NCBI RefSeq assembly: GCF_030398335.1
Contig: NZ_JAOAOP010000001.1
Location: 1 to 64,000, forward strand
From: Aquibium sp. A9E412
Lineage (GTDB): Bacteria; Pseudomonadota; Alphaproteobacteria; Rhizobiales; Rhizobiaceae
Length of the DNA: 64,000 nt
Direction: 5' to 3'
In this document: piece after piece, positions 16,281-24,852 of the stretch
How the letters are laid out: each line of letters begins with the position of its first letter
How positions within the stretch are numbered: position 1 is the stretch's first letter
Notes under the pieces: model-generated
What the model was told of the DNA's origin: nothing
The model's database searches: none
What the model saw: only the letters and a program-made list of their open reading frames with translations
Position numbers and translations under genes: made by a program

Positions 16281-18725
16281 TCATGCCCGCAGCCTTTCGT
16301 TGCCGGGGTCCCAGAGCGGCCGGTCCGGCTGCACGACGGCGGGCCGGCGTTCGCCGTAGATCTCGACCTCGACGGCGCGGCCCGGCTCGGCGAGATCGCT
16401 GCGCAGCATGCCGAGCGCGATGGAGCGGCCGACGCGGTAGCCCCAGCCGCCGGAGGTGGTCTCGCCGACCACGCGGCCGTCGTTCCACAGCGTCGACATG
16501 TAGGGCGCGTCGGCCTCGCCGGCGTCGACGACCAGCGTCACGAAGCGCTTGGTGACGCCGCGCCGCTTCTCCGCGGCGAGCGCGGCCTTGCCGGGAAAAT
16601 CCTCCGGCTTGTCGAGGCGCACGAAGCGCCCGAGCCCGGCTTCGAGCAGCGAATAGTCGCTCGAGAGGTCGCCCTTCCAGGTGCGGTAGCCCTTTTCCAG
16701 CCTGAGCGCGTTCAGCGCCCACATGCCGAAGGGCCGGGCGCCGCCGGCGAGCACCGCCTCGTAGATCGCGGGGACATGCGCGTTGTCGGCGTGGATCTCC
16801 CAGCCGAGCTCGCCGGCGAAGCTGACGCGGGCGAGCAGCGCCGGGCAGCCGGCGACGGTCGCCTCCTGGATCGACAGCCAGGGCAGGGCGAGGTCCGCCT
16901 CGGCGATGCCGGCCAGCAGCGCGCGCGACCGCGGGCCGGTGACGACGAGCGCGTCGCGCTCGCGCGTGCGGTCCTCGAGCGCGAGGCCGTCGGCGAGGCC
17001 TGCCTGCAGCAGCTCGCGGTCGTGCCACTGGGCGGCGGCCGCGGTGATCAGCGTGAAGCTGTCCTCGGCGTGGCGCAGGATCGACATCTCGGTGAGGATG
17101 CGGCCGCGCGCATCGGGGAAGTAGCCGAGCGTCATGCGGCCGATTCTCGGCAGCGCGCCGGCGATCCGGCCGCTGAGCCAGGCCGCGGCGCCGCCGCCGG
17201 ACAGCTCGAAACGCGAGAAGCCGGGCAGGTCGAGCACGCCGACGCCGTCGCGCACGGCCTCGCATTCGGCGCGGATGCGCGGCTCCCAGGGGCCGGCGCG
17301 GCCCCAGGTCATGGTGCTTTCGGGCGTCGTGTCGTCGCCCGGTTCGGCGAACCAGTCGGCGCGCTCCCAGCCGTTGTAAGCGCCCATCACGCCGCCGGCC
17401 GCGCGCACCCGCTCGTGCACCGGCGACAGCTTGCGGTCGGGCGCGGCCGGCCAGCGGTGCCGGGGGAAATGCATGGCGTATTCGTGGCCGTAGACCTCGC
17501 GCGCCTTCTCCACGCAGTAGTCGTGGTCGGTGTAGTCGGTGTAGCGGCGCGGGTCGCACGACCACATGTCCCACTCGGTGCAGCCCTCGGTGACCCATTC
17601 GGCGAGCACCTTGCCGGCGCCGCCGCCCTGGGCGATGCCGAAGGTGAAGACGCAGGCCTCGAAGGCGTTCGGCACGCCGGGCATCGGGCCGATCAGCGGG
17701 TTGCCGTCGGGGGCGTAGGGGATCGGGCCGTTGATGACCTTGCTGACGCCGGCCTCGCCGAGCACCGGCACGCGGGTGAGCGCGTCCTCGATGTAGGGCG
17801 CCAGCCGGTCGAGATCGTCGGGATAGAGCTGGAAGCTGAAATCCTCCGGCAGCGGGTCGTCCGGCGTGACCCAGTGGGCGCGGCAGTCGCGCTCGTAGGG
17901 GCCGAGATTGAAGCCGTGCTTCTCCTGGCGCAGATAGTAGGAGGTGTCGACGTCGCGCAGCAGCGGCAGCTTGCGGCCGTGCTCGGCCGACCAGGCACGC
18001 ACCGCCTCGACCGCCTCGAACAGCAGATACTGGTGGCTCATCGCCGCCATCGGCACCGTGCGTCCGCCAAAGGGGCGGAACCACTCGCCGACGCGCTGGG
18101 CGTAGTAGCCGGCGGCGTTGACGACATACTCGCAGCGGATGTCGCCCTTTTCGGTGTGGACGATCCACTCGCCGTTCTTGCGGCTGACGCCGGTCGCCGG
18201 GGTGAAGCGCAGCACCGTCGCGCCCATGTCGCGGGCGCCCTTGGCCAGCGCCTGGGTGAGCTGAGCGGGGTCGATGTCGCCGTCGGCCGGGTCGTAGAGC
18301 GCGCCGGCGAGGTTGTGCGTCTCGATGAAGGGATACCGGTCGCGGATCGCCTCGGGCTCGAGCAGCTCGAGCGCCATGCCCTGATGCAGGCCCATGCCGC
18401 GGGCACGCTCGAACTCCTGCATGCGCTCGCGCGAGTGGGCGAGCCGAAGCGAGCCGGTGACATGGTAGTTCATCGGATAGTCGACCTCCGTGCCGAGCCG
18501 GGCGTAGAGCTCGGTGGAGTAGCGCTGCATGTTCATGATCGACCACGAGGTCGAGAAGGTCGGCACGTTGCCGGCGGCATGCCAGGTCGAGCCGGCCGTC
18601 AGCTCGTTGCGCTCGACGAGCACGCAGTCGCGCCAGCCGGCCTTGGCCAGGTGATAGAGCGCGGAGACGCCGGCGACGCCGCCGCCGACGATGACCACGC
18701 GCGCTGTCGAAGGAAACCCGGCCAT
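16281..18725 (-). CDS. Dimethylglycine/sarcosine dehydrogenase-like FAD protein with GcvT domain (copy 2)
   Basis: 814 residues from ATG 18725; an in-frame ATG at 18794 would add 23 residues that do not belong to the fold. The FAD motif VVIVGGGVAGVSALYHLA and the covalent-flavin motif AGSTWHAAG are intact, as is the GcvT-like half (MGAYNGWERADWF, GVLDLPGFSRFELSGG, FAGELGWEIHADN). The same length as its neighbour but clearly diverged, so not a fresh duplication; the two probably act on different N-methyl substrates or in successive demethylations (dimethylglycine, then sarcosine). First gene of the minus-strand unit, divergent from the LysR gene at 18922. Confidence 0.92.
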   Translation of the reverse strand: MAGFPSTARVVIVGGGVAGVSALYHLAKAGWRDCVLVERNELTAGSTWHAAGNVPTFSTSWSIMNMQRYSTELYARLGTEVDYPMNYHVTGSLRLAHSRERMQEFERARGMGLHQGMALELLEPEAIRDRYPFIETHNLAGALYDPADGDIDPAQLTQALAKGARDMGATVLRFTPATGVSRKNGEWIVHTEKGDIRCEYVVNAAGYYAQRVGEWFRPFGGRTVPMAAMSHQYLLFEAVEAVRAWSAEHGRKLPLLRDVDTSYYLRQEKHGFNLGPYERDCRAHWVTPDDPLPEDFSFQLYPDDLDRLAPYIEDALTRVPVLGEAGVSKVINGPIPYAPDGNPLIGPMPGVPNAFEACVFTFGIAQGGGAGKVLAEWVTEGCTEWDMWSCDPRRYTDYTDHDYCVEKAREVYGHEYAMHFPRHRWPAAPDRKLSPVHERVRAAGGVMGAYNGWERADWFAEPGDDTTPESTMTWGRAGPWEPRIRAECEAVRDGVGVLDLPGFSRFELSGGGAAAWLSGRIAGALPRIGRMTLGYFPDARGRILTEMSILRHAEDSFTLITAAAAQWHDRELLQAGLADGLALEDRTRERDALVVTGPRSRALLAGIAEADLALPWLSIQEATVAGCPALLARVSFAGELGWEIHADNAHVPAIYEAVLAGGARPFGMWALNALRLEKGYRTWKGDLSSDYSLLEAGLGRFVRLDKPEDFPGKAALAAEKRRGVTKRFVTLVVDAGEADAPYMSTLWNDGRVVGETTSGGWGYRVGRSIALGMLRSDLAEPGRAVEVEIYGERRPAVVQPDRPLWDPGNERLRA

Positions 18726-18803
18726 GTCGCTCTCCCGCATCCCGCGCGACCAGTATTGCCGCGCTTGCGGGCCGCTTTCCATTCGCCGGCTCATGCTTTA
18801 TTG

Positions 18804-18818
18804 ATCGGCATATCCGAT
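18804..18818. promoter_or_regulatory. Candidate LysR operator (ATCGG-N5-CCGAT)
   Basis: A perfect inverted repeat with 5-bp arms and a 5-bp centre lies between the divergent DMGDH-like gene (start 18725) and the LysR gene (start 18922), the normal place for a LysR regulator site. Short, so only suggestive. Confidence 0.4.
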
Positions 18819-18921
18819 TAGGGAGGGGACGCATGCCCGGCTTGCTCCTCGACGATGCGCCGCGCTGCGCCGAGGCCGGATCCGCATGCGGGCGGGCAGG
18901 GGCCGCCGCGCCGGTATCGCG

Positions 18922-19803
18922 ATGCAGATCGCGCTGATCGAGACCTTTCTCGACCTGTGCGAGACGCGCAGCTTCAACCGCACGGCGGACCGGCTGGGCG
19001 TCACCCAGTCGACCGTGTCGGGGCGGATGAAGGCGCTGGAGAAGGCGCTCGGCCAGCGGCTGTTCGTGCGCTCGCGGGCCGGCACGGAGCTGACCACGGA
19101 GGGGCTGCGCTTCGTGCCGCACGCCCGCACGCTGCGCCACAACTGGACCGAGGCGCGCCATGCGATCCGCGACCTGGCGAGCGGCGCGGTGACCGTGCGG
19201 GTCGGCATCCAGGCCGATCTGGTGGGCATCCACTTCAGCGACCTGATCAACGATTTCCGCGCCGTCCTGCCGGAGGCGTCGTTCCTGTTCGAGGCCGACT
19301 ATTCGGCGCAGATGTCGGCCGACCTGGCGACCGGCAACGAGGACATCGCGATCCTGTTCACGCCGCGGTTCCACCCCGACCTTTATTTCGAGACGCTGGG
19401 CGAGGTCGCCTATCTGATGGTCTCGACGGAGACCGACCGCCTGGAGGCGGTGCGGGCGGACACCTACATCACGCCGCATTTCTCCGACGCGCTGCCGCAG
19501 ATCCACGCCAAGCTGCTGCCGCGGCTGGCCAGGGGGAGCCTGTCCATCGGCCAGAACGCGGCGATGGTGTCGCTGCTGGAGACGATGGGCGGCACGTCCT
19601 ACGTGATGAGCGATTCGGCGCTGGCGCTGCAGCGCGCGGGAACCTGCCGGCTGGTCGCCGACGCGCCGCCGATCGCGCTGCCGGTCTATGCCGGGGTGCA
19701 CATCCGCAACCGCCAGCGGCCGCTGCATCGCCGGCTGCTGCAGATCCTGCGGGCGCGCTTTCGCGCCGGCGAGCGGCAGACGGCGCAGCGGCGGCTGCGC
19801 TGA
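18922..19803 (+). CDS. LysR-family transcriptional regulator
   Basis: 293 residues from ATG 18922, chosen because the family pattern MQIALIETFLDLCETRSFNR starts there; upstream in-frame codons are Arg/Gly-rich. Helix-turn-helix at about residues 17-36 (RTADRLGVTQSTVSGRMKAL), effector domain to the end. Divergent from, and 196 bp away from, the DMGDH-like operon, so it most likely activates or represses that operon in response to an N-methylated amine; inference from position only. Confidence 0.9.
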   Translation: MQIALIETFLDLCETRSFNRTADRLGVTQSTVSGRMKALEKALGQRLFVRSRAGTELTTEGLRFVPHARTLRHNWTEARHAIRDLASGAVTVRVGIQADLVGIHFSDLINDFRAVLPEASFLFEADYSAQMSADLATGNEDIAILFTPRFHPDLYFETLGEVAYLMVSTETDRLEAVRADTYITPHFSDALPQIHAKLLPRLARGSLSIGQNAAMVSLLETMGGTSYVMSDSALALQRAGTCRLVADAPPIALPVYAGVHIRNRQRPLHRRLLQILRARFRAGERQTAQRRLR

Positions 19804-19840
19804 GGCCGCGCCGGCCCGACGTCTTCCCGCGCGGCGCGCC

Positions 19841-20545
19841 TCAGCGGTTGGCGAAGGACAGCTTGATGAGCCGGCTGTTCATCACCGCGTGCTGCCACTC
19901 CACCACGCGGCCGCCGGCCAGCGCGCCGGTCGCGGTGACGTCGAGCAGCGGCGCGTTGCGCGGGCATTCCAGCAGCGCCGCCTCGCGCGCGTCCGGCAGG
20001 CGCGCGCCGACCGTCGTCGCGGTGCGGTGCAAGGCGCCGAGCCCGGCCTCGGCGAGCAGCGCGGTGAAGGAGCCGGTGCGCAGGAGCCGGGCGTGGAAAT
20101 CCGCCATCAGGTCGGCGGGGAAGTGGCGCGTCGTCAACAGGAACGGCACGCCGTCGCCGAGGATGACGGCGGTGTGCGACAACACCGCATGGCCCGGCTC
20201 GACGCCGAGGCGCGCCGCCAGCGCGGCGTCGGCCGGCGCCACCGCGCTGTCGACGAAGCGCGAGGCGCTTTCGACGCCGTGCTCGGCGAGCGCCGTTCTC
20301 AGCCGCGACAGGGCATCGATCTCGTAGGTCACGCCGGTCGGCATGACGAAGCTGCCGCTGCCGTTGACGCTGCGGATCGAGCCGTCCTGCGACAGGGCGA
20401 GGAAGGCGCGCCGCACCGTGTTGCGGCTGACGCCGTGGCGCTGCGAGAGCTCGTTTTCCGACGGCAGCCGCGCGCCAGCGGCGAGCCGGCCGGCGTCGAT
20501 GTCCGATCTCAGGCTGCGGTAGAGCGCTTGCCACTGCGACGCCAT
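19841..20545 (-). CDS. GntR-family regulator, HutC/PhnF type (UTRA domain)
   Basis: 234 residues from ATG 20545. A winged helix-turn-helix at residues 1-65 (AGARLPSENELSQRHGVSRN) is followed by a UTRA ligand-binding domain to the end (PFLLTTRHFPADL, GGRVVEWQHAVMNS). An ATG at 20620 would add 25 residues without family similarity and would place the palindrome 20602-20613 inside the gene; 20545 has GGGAGGA upstream. Divergent from the ABC/PHP operon starting at 20777, so probably its repressor. HutC/PhnF relatives sense histidine metabolites, phosphonates or amino sugars; ligand here unknown. Confidence 0.9.
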   Translation of the reverse strand: MASQWQALYRSLRSDIDAGRLAAGARLPSENELSQRHGVSRNTVRRAFLALSQDGSIRSVNGSGSFVMPTGVTYEIDALSRLRTALAEHGVESASRFVDSAVAPADAALAARLGVEPGHAVLSHTAVILGDGVPFLLTTRHFPADLMADFHARLLRTGSFTALLAEAGLGALHRTATTVGARLPDAREAALLECPRNAPLLDVTATGALAGGRVVEWQHAVMNSRLIKLSFANR

Positions 20546-20601
20546 CGGCCCTGTCGTCCTCCCGCCGACCGGCGGTGCCGGCCTGTCGAATGCCCCTCGA
20601 T

Positions 20602-20613
20602 CTGTACCTACAG
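20602..20613. promoter_or_regulatory. Candidate GntR operator (CTGTA-CC-TACAG)
   Basis: A perfect 5-bp inverted repeat around a 2-bp centre in the 231-bp space between the GntR gene and the ABC operon. HutC/PhnF-type regulators often bind short palindromes with GT...AC arms, so this is a good candidate for autoregulation and control of the operon at 20777. Confidence 0.45.
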
Positions 20614-20776
20614 CTGTCATTCACGTTACACAATACGCCGCTACCCAAACGCCCGGGACGTCGATCCCCTGCCATCGCCGAATGGCTGCGAAGCAAGTGA
20701 GACATCGCCACAGCGAGCGGCATCCGGCGCGGTGCGCCGGAGGACGGCTTTCGCTGTGCGAAAACCGGAGAGTGAA

Positions 20777-21913
20777 ATGAACCGCAGACAGCTTCTGAGT
20801 TGCACCTTCGCGGCCGCCGCGCTGATGGCCGCGCCGGGTGCCGCGCTTGCCGATGCCGACCGCATCGACGTCTACATCACCGGCGATTCCAACATCATCA
20901 ACTTCTGGAACAACGTCATCAAGCCGGTCTACGAGGCCGCACATCCCGAATACACGCTGAACGTCGTCAGCGCGCGCAACAACATCGCGCCGATCGTCGA
21001 GCGCACGATGGCCGCGCTGGGCACCGACACCGACCCGCAGGTCGACATCTTCGACGAGAACGACCCCAACCTGCCGGCCGGCGCGATCGAGAAGGGCCTT
21101 TGGGTCGACTTCACCGCGGCGGGGCTGGCCAATTACGACAAGCTCAACCCGGTGACGCTGGAGACCGACTACGGTCTGCCCTATCGCGGCACCCAGGTGG
21201 TGCTGGCCTACGACACCGGCAAGCTCGACCCGGCCGACGTGCCGACCACCTGGGACGAGCTGGTCGCCTGGATGAAGGCCAATCCCGGCGAGTTCGTCTA
21301 CAACCGGCCCGACACGGGCGGCTCGGGCGGCAACTTCGTGCGCCGCGCCATCCACGAGGCCAACGGCCGCGACCCGTCGCTGTTCCGGATCGACAACTAT
21401 GTCGAGGGCGAGAGCGACGCGATGCTGGCCAAGGGCTTCGAGCTGCTCAAGGAGATCGCGCCCTACACCTACGGCCCGGGCTCCTACACGGCCGACAACA
21501 TGCAGTCGATCCAGATGCTGGCGCAGGGCGTGGTGACGATGGCGCCGGTGTGGTCGGACATGGCGCTCGACGCCGTCAACAAGGGCGTGCTGCCCGAGAC
21601 GATCGCCTTCGCGCAGCTCCAGGACCTCGCCTTCGCCGGCGGTTTCGCCGACATGACGGTGCCGACCAACGCCGGCAATCTCGAGGCGACGCTGAAGCTG
21701 GCCGACATCGTGCTGTCGGCGCCGATCCAGGAGAAGGTGGTCACCGAGATCGGCGCCTTCCCGGCGGTCGCCTGGGAGCATCTGCCGGCCGAGCTGGCCG
21801 AGAAATACGCCGCGCTGCAGCCCGCCTCCATCCCGACCTTCCCGGGCGGCCCTTGGGTCTCGGCCATCAGCGACGGCTGGTTCCGCAGCGTGGCGCCGCA
21901 TGTCGCGCGTTGA
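20777..21913 (+). CDS. ABC transporter substrate-binding protein (family 1)
   Basis: 378 residues. A signal peptide of about 25 residues (RRQLLSCTFAAAALMAAPGA, cleavage near ALADA) precedes a family-1 extracellular binding domain: IDVYITGDSNIINFWNNVI, GLPYRGTQVVLAYDTGKL (hinge region), PTTWDELVAWMK and VPTNAGNLEATLKLADIVL. This group binds oligosaccharides, polyamines, iron or organophosphates. Strong GAGAGTGAA precedes the ATG. It overlaps the next permease gene by 14 bp and heads the operon with a PHP phosphoesterase at its end. Confidence 0.92.
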   Translation: MNRRQLLSCTFAAAALMAAPGAALADADRIDVYITGDSNIINFWNNVIKPVYEAAHPEYTLNVVSARNNIAPIVERTMAALGTDTDPQVDIFDENDPNLPAGAIEKGLWVDFTAAGLANYDKLNPVTLETDYGLPYRGTQVVLAYDTGKLDPADVPTTWDELVAWMKANPGEFVYNRPDTGGSGGNFVRRAIHEANGRDPSLFRIDNYVEGESDAMLAKGFELLKEIAPYTYGPGSYTADNMQSIQMLAQGVVTMAPVWSDMALDAVNKGVLPETIAFAQLQDLAFAGGFADMTVPTNAGNLEATLKLADIVLSAPIQEKVVTEIGAFPAVAWEHLPAELAEKYAALQPASIPTFPGGPWVSAISDGWFRSVAPHVAR

Positions 21914-22796
21914 CGCGACACCGATCGGCGCCGACGCGGCATCGCGCGGCGCCGGCGGGAGGAGGCCGGTCGGCCTCCTCCTCGTCGCCGCGCCCGTGGC
22001 GCTGGTGCTGGGGCTCATCATCTGGCCGGTGGCGCTGTCCGTCTTCGATACGCTGACCGTGCGCGGGCCGCAGGGGCTGCAGTGCAGCCTGGAGGCCTAC
22101 CGCTTCTTCTTCACCGACGATTTCAGCCTGCGCAATCTGTGGCTGACGATCCGGGTCGCCGCGATCTGCACGGTGCTGCTGCTCGTCATCAGCCTGCCGA
22201 TCGCGCTCTATCTGCGCTTCGCGGAGACGCGGCTGGCCGGCTACATCCAGGCGCTGGCGCTGTTTCCGCTGTTCGTGCCGTCCATCCTGCTGGCCTATGC
22301 GCTGATCCGCACGCTCGGCCCCAACGGCACGGTCGACACGCTTCTGGTCGCCGTCGGCCTGCCGAAGATTCCGACCCCCTATCTGACGCCGTGGGGACCG
22401 ATCATCGGCCTGGTGTGGGACAACCTGCCGCTGACGCTGCTGATCGTGCTGGCGGGGCTGGCCAACGTCTCGCGGGCCTCGATCGAGGCGGCGCGCGATG
22501 TCGGCGCCGGGCCGCTGACCATCCTGTGGCACATCATCCTGCCGCGCATCCGCGGCACGCTGCTGATCGCCGCCTCCTTCGTCATTCTCGGCCTGTTCTC
22601 CGCCTTCACGCTGCCCTACCTGCTCGGCCCGGCGGCGCCGGAGATGATGGGCCCGTTCATGCGGCGCACGATCATCGAGGTCGACGATCCCGTGCAGGCG
22701 CGCACCCAGGCGGTGGTGACCTTCGCGCTGTGCGCCGTGTTCGCCCTGTTCTACGTGCGCTCGGTGGCGCGCACCCGGCGCGAGCAGGCGTCATGA
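21900..22796 (+). CDS. ABC transporter permease 1
   Basis: 298 residues with six predicted membrane helices after a ~22-residue cytoplasmic tail. The EAA loop is at about residues 190-215 (ASIEAARDVGAGPLTILWHI), coupling to the ATPase. Resembles PotB/PhnU/AfuB-type permeases. Starts within the binding-protein gene and overlaps the second permease by ATGA (22793-22796), so the subunits are translationally coupled. Confidence 0.92.
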   Translation: MSRVDATPIGADAASRGAGGRRPVGLLLVAAPVALVLGLIIWPVALSVFDTLTVRGPQGLQCSLEAYRFFFTDDFSLRNLWLTIRVAAICTVLLLVISLPIALYLRFAETRLAGYIQALALFPLFVPSILLAYALIRTLGPNGTVDTLLVAVGLPKIPTPYLTPWGPIIGLVWDNLPLTLLIVLAGLANVSRASIEAARDVGAGPLTILWHIILPRIRGTLLIAASFVILGLFSAFTLPYLLGPAAPEMMGPFMRRTIIEVDDPVQARTQAVVTFALCAVFALFYVRSVARTRREQAS

Positions 22797-23617
22797 TCGC
22801 GCGTCTGGGCCTCCCCCGCCGGCCGGACTGGAAAGGGCCGCTGATCGCGGCGGTGCTGTCGGTGGCGATCCTGCTGCCGCTCGTCAATGTGGCGGTCTGG
22901 GCGTTCACCGAGGTGTGGCGCTATCCCGCCGTCATCCCGCAGAGGTTCGGCCTGCGTTTCTGGGGCGACATGCTGGCGCGCGGCGACGTGCGCGAGGCGA
23001 TGTCGACGTCGCTGTCGCTGGCCGCCATCGTCACGGCGCTGTCGGTGGTGATCTGCCTGCCGGCGTCCTACGCCTTCGCGCGGATGAGCTTTCCGGGGCG
23101 CAACCTGTTCTTCATGTCGTTCCTGACCGTCTATGCGTTCCCCAAGTTCGGCCTCTACATCACGATCGCCGCGATCTTCATCGGCCTCGGCCTGATCGGC
23201 AACTTCTGGGGCGTGGTGCTCATCCAGCTCGTCTCGACGCTGATGTTCATGGTGTGGATCCCGGTGACGGCGTTCCAGAACGTCGACCGGCGCCAGGAGG
23301 AGGCGGCGCGCGACCTCGGCGCCTCGCCGGTGCGCGTGTTCTGGTCGGTGACGCTGCCGCAGGCGCTGCCGGCGATCTCGGCGGCGGTGCTCCTGACCTT
23401 CGTCAACACCTTCTACGAGACCGAGGTCGCCTGGCTGATCGGCGCGCCGGAGGTGCGCACGGTGCCGCTGCTGATGATCCGCTTCATCAATTCCGAGCTC
23501 GTCGTCCAGTACGGCGCGATCCTCTCCCTCGCCATGTGGGTTCCCTCGTTCCTGCTGCTCATCGCCGCCCGCCGCTTCCTCGGCGCCCAGGCGCTGGGCC
23601 GGGCGCTGGGCGCCTGA
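22793..23617 (+). CDS. ABC transporter permease 2
   Basis: 274 residues, six helices, with the EAA loop EEAARDLGASPVRVFWSVTL near residue 175. PotC-type second permease of the same importer. ATGA overlap with permease 1. The segment FNTFYETEV-like (VNTFYETEVAWLIG) after the loop is typical of binding-protein-dependent permeases. Confidence 0.92.
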   Translation: MIARLGLPRRPDWKGPLIAAVLSVAILLPLVNVAVWAFTEVWRYPAVIPQRFGLRFWGDMLARGDVREAMSTSLSLAAIVTALSVVICLPASYAFARMSFPGRNLFFMSFLTVYAFPKFGLYITIAAIFIGLGLIGNFWGVVLIQLVSTLMFMVWIPVTAFQNVDRRQEEAARDLGASPVRVFWSVTLPQALPAISAAVLLTFVNTFYETEVAWLIGAPEVRTVPLLMIRFINSELVVQYGAILSLAMWVPSFLLLIAARRFLGAQALGRALGA

Positions 23618-23637
23618 CAGACCGGAGTCGAAAAACG

Positions 23638-24771
23638 ATGGCAACGCTTGAAACCCGCAATCTGGGCCGCCGCTTCGGCCCCACACGCGCCGTCGACGAC
23701 GTGTCGCTGACGGTCGGCGACGGCGAGCTGCTGTGCCTGCTCGGGCCGTCCGGCTCGGGCAAGTCGACGGTGCTGCGCATGCTCGGCGGCTTCGAGCAGC
23801 CGAGCGCCGGCGCGGTGCTCATCGACGGCGACGACGTGACCCGCCTGGCGCCGGAGCGGCGGCCGACCGGCATGGTGTTCCAGAGCCACGCGCTGTGGAC
23901 GCACATGAACGTCTTCGCCAACGTGGCCTTCGGGCTGAAGCTGCGGCGGCTGCCGCGCGCGGAGGTGCGCCGGCGCACCGAGGCGGCGCTCGACATGGTC
24001 GGGCTGGCCGGCCTCGGCGCGCGGCGCCCGACGCAGCTTTCCGGCGGCCAGCAGCAGCGCGTCGCGCTGGCCCGCTCGCTGGTGCTGGAGCCGAAGATCC
24101 TGCTGCTCGACGAGCCCTTCGCCAGCCTCGACCAGCATCTGCGCGAGCGGCTGCGCGAGGAGGTGCGCGAGATCCAGCGGCGCGCCGGCATCACCATGGT
24201 GTTCGTCACGCACGGCCAGGACGAGGCGCTGGCGCTGGCCGACCGCATCGCGGTGCTGCGCGAGGGGCGGCTGGAGCAGGTCGACCGCCCGGAGGTCGTC
24301 TACCGGCAGCCGCGCACCGAGTTCGTCGCCGGCTTCATCGGCCGGATGAACCTGATCGACGCGCGGGTAGAGGGCGGGCGGCTGCTCGCCGCCGGCATGG
24401 CGCTGCCGGCCGCGCTCGCCGAGGGACCGGCGCGGCTGGCGCTGCGGCCGGAGGACCTCGGCCTCGTCGCCGCCACAGACGAGAGCGGCGCGCGCGTGCT
24501 GCGGGTGACCGATTTCGGCGCCCATCTGGCGATCGAGCTCGAGACGGTCGACGGCCGGCGCCTCAAGGCGACCGCCGAGCCCGGCGCCGGCTGGACGGCC
24601 GGGATGCGGGCCGCGCTGCGGCCGCGCCGCTTCGCCGTCTACCGCGACGGGCATCTGTGCCCGATGCCGGCGCAGCGCGCCGGCGACCTGCCGGTCTCGC
24701 TGCAGACGCTGGTCGCCGGCCAGCCGGCGGCCGGCACCGGCCGGCTCGCCCCGCATCATCACCAGCACTAG
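23638..24771 (+). CDS. ABC transporter ATP-binding protein (PotA/FbpC type)
   Basis: 377 residues. Walker A GPSGSGKST (about 38-46), Q-loop MVFQSHALW, signature LSGGQQQRVALARSL, Walker B ILLLDEPFASLD, H-loop FVTHGQDEA. After about residue 240 a C-terminal TOBE-like regulatory domain follows (LALRPEDLGL). The last residues are His-rich (HHHQH), which could bind a metal but may be incidental. It drives the importer formed by the two permeases and the binding protein before it. Confidence 0.93.
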   Translation: MATLETRNLGRRFGPTRAVDDVSLTVGDGELLCLLGPSGSGKSTVLRMLGGFEQPSAGAVLIDGDDVTRLAPERRPTGMVFQSHALWTHMNVFANVAFGLKLRRLPRAEVRRRTEAALDMVGLAGLGARRPTQLSGGQQQRVALARSLVLEPKILLLDEPFASLDQHLRERLREEVREIQRRAGITMVFVTHGQDEALALADRIAVLREGRLEQVDRPEVVYRQPRTEFVAGFIGRMNLIDARVEGGRLLAAGMALPAALAEGPARLALRPEDLGLVAATDESGARVLRVTDFGAHLAIELETVDGRRLKATAEPGAGWTAGMRAALRPRRFAVYRDGHLCPMPAQRAGDLPVSLQTLVAGQPAAGTGRLAPHHHQH

Positions 24772-24852
24772 CGCCGGTCTGCCTGCCACCGCAGCGCGAG
24801 ACCGGCTTCGCTCCGCCGCTTCGCCCCCAACCCTCTGGAAAGACAGCCCGCC

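Noticed and set aside
13869-18821. A 1650-codon open frame on the plus strand opposite the two dehydrogenase genes
   Set aside because: Arises from high GC at third codon positions of the minus-strand genes; composition is shadow-like (His/Arg/Gly/Ala-rich) and no domain is seen.
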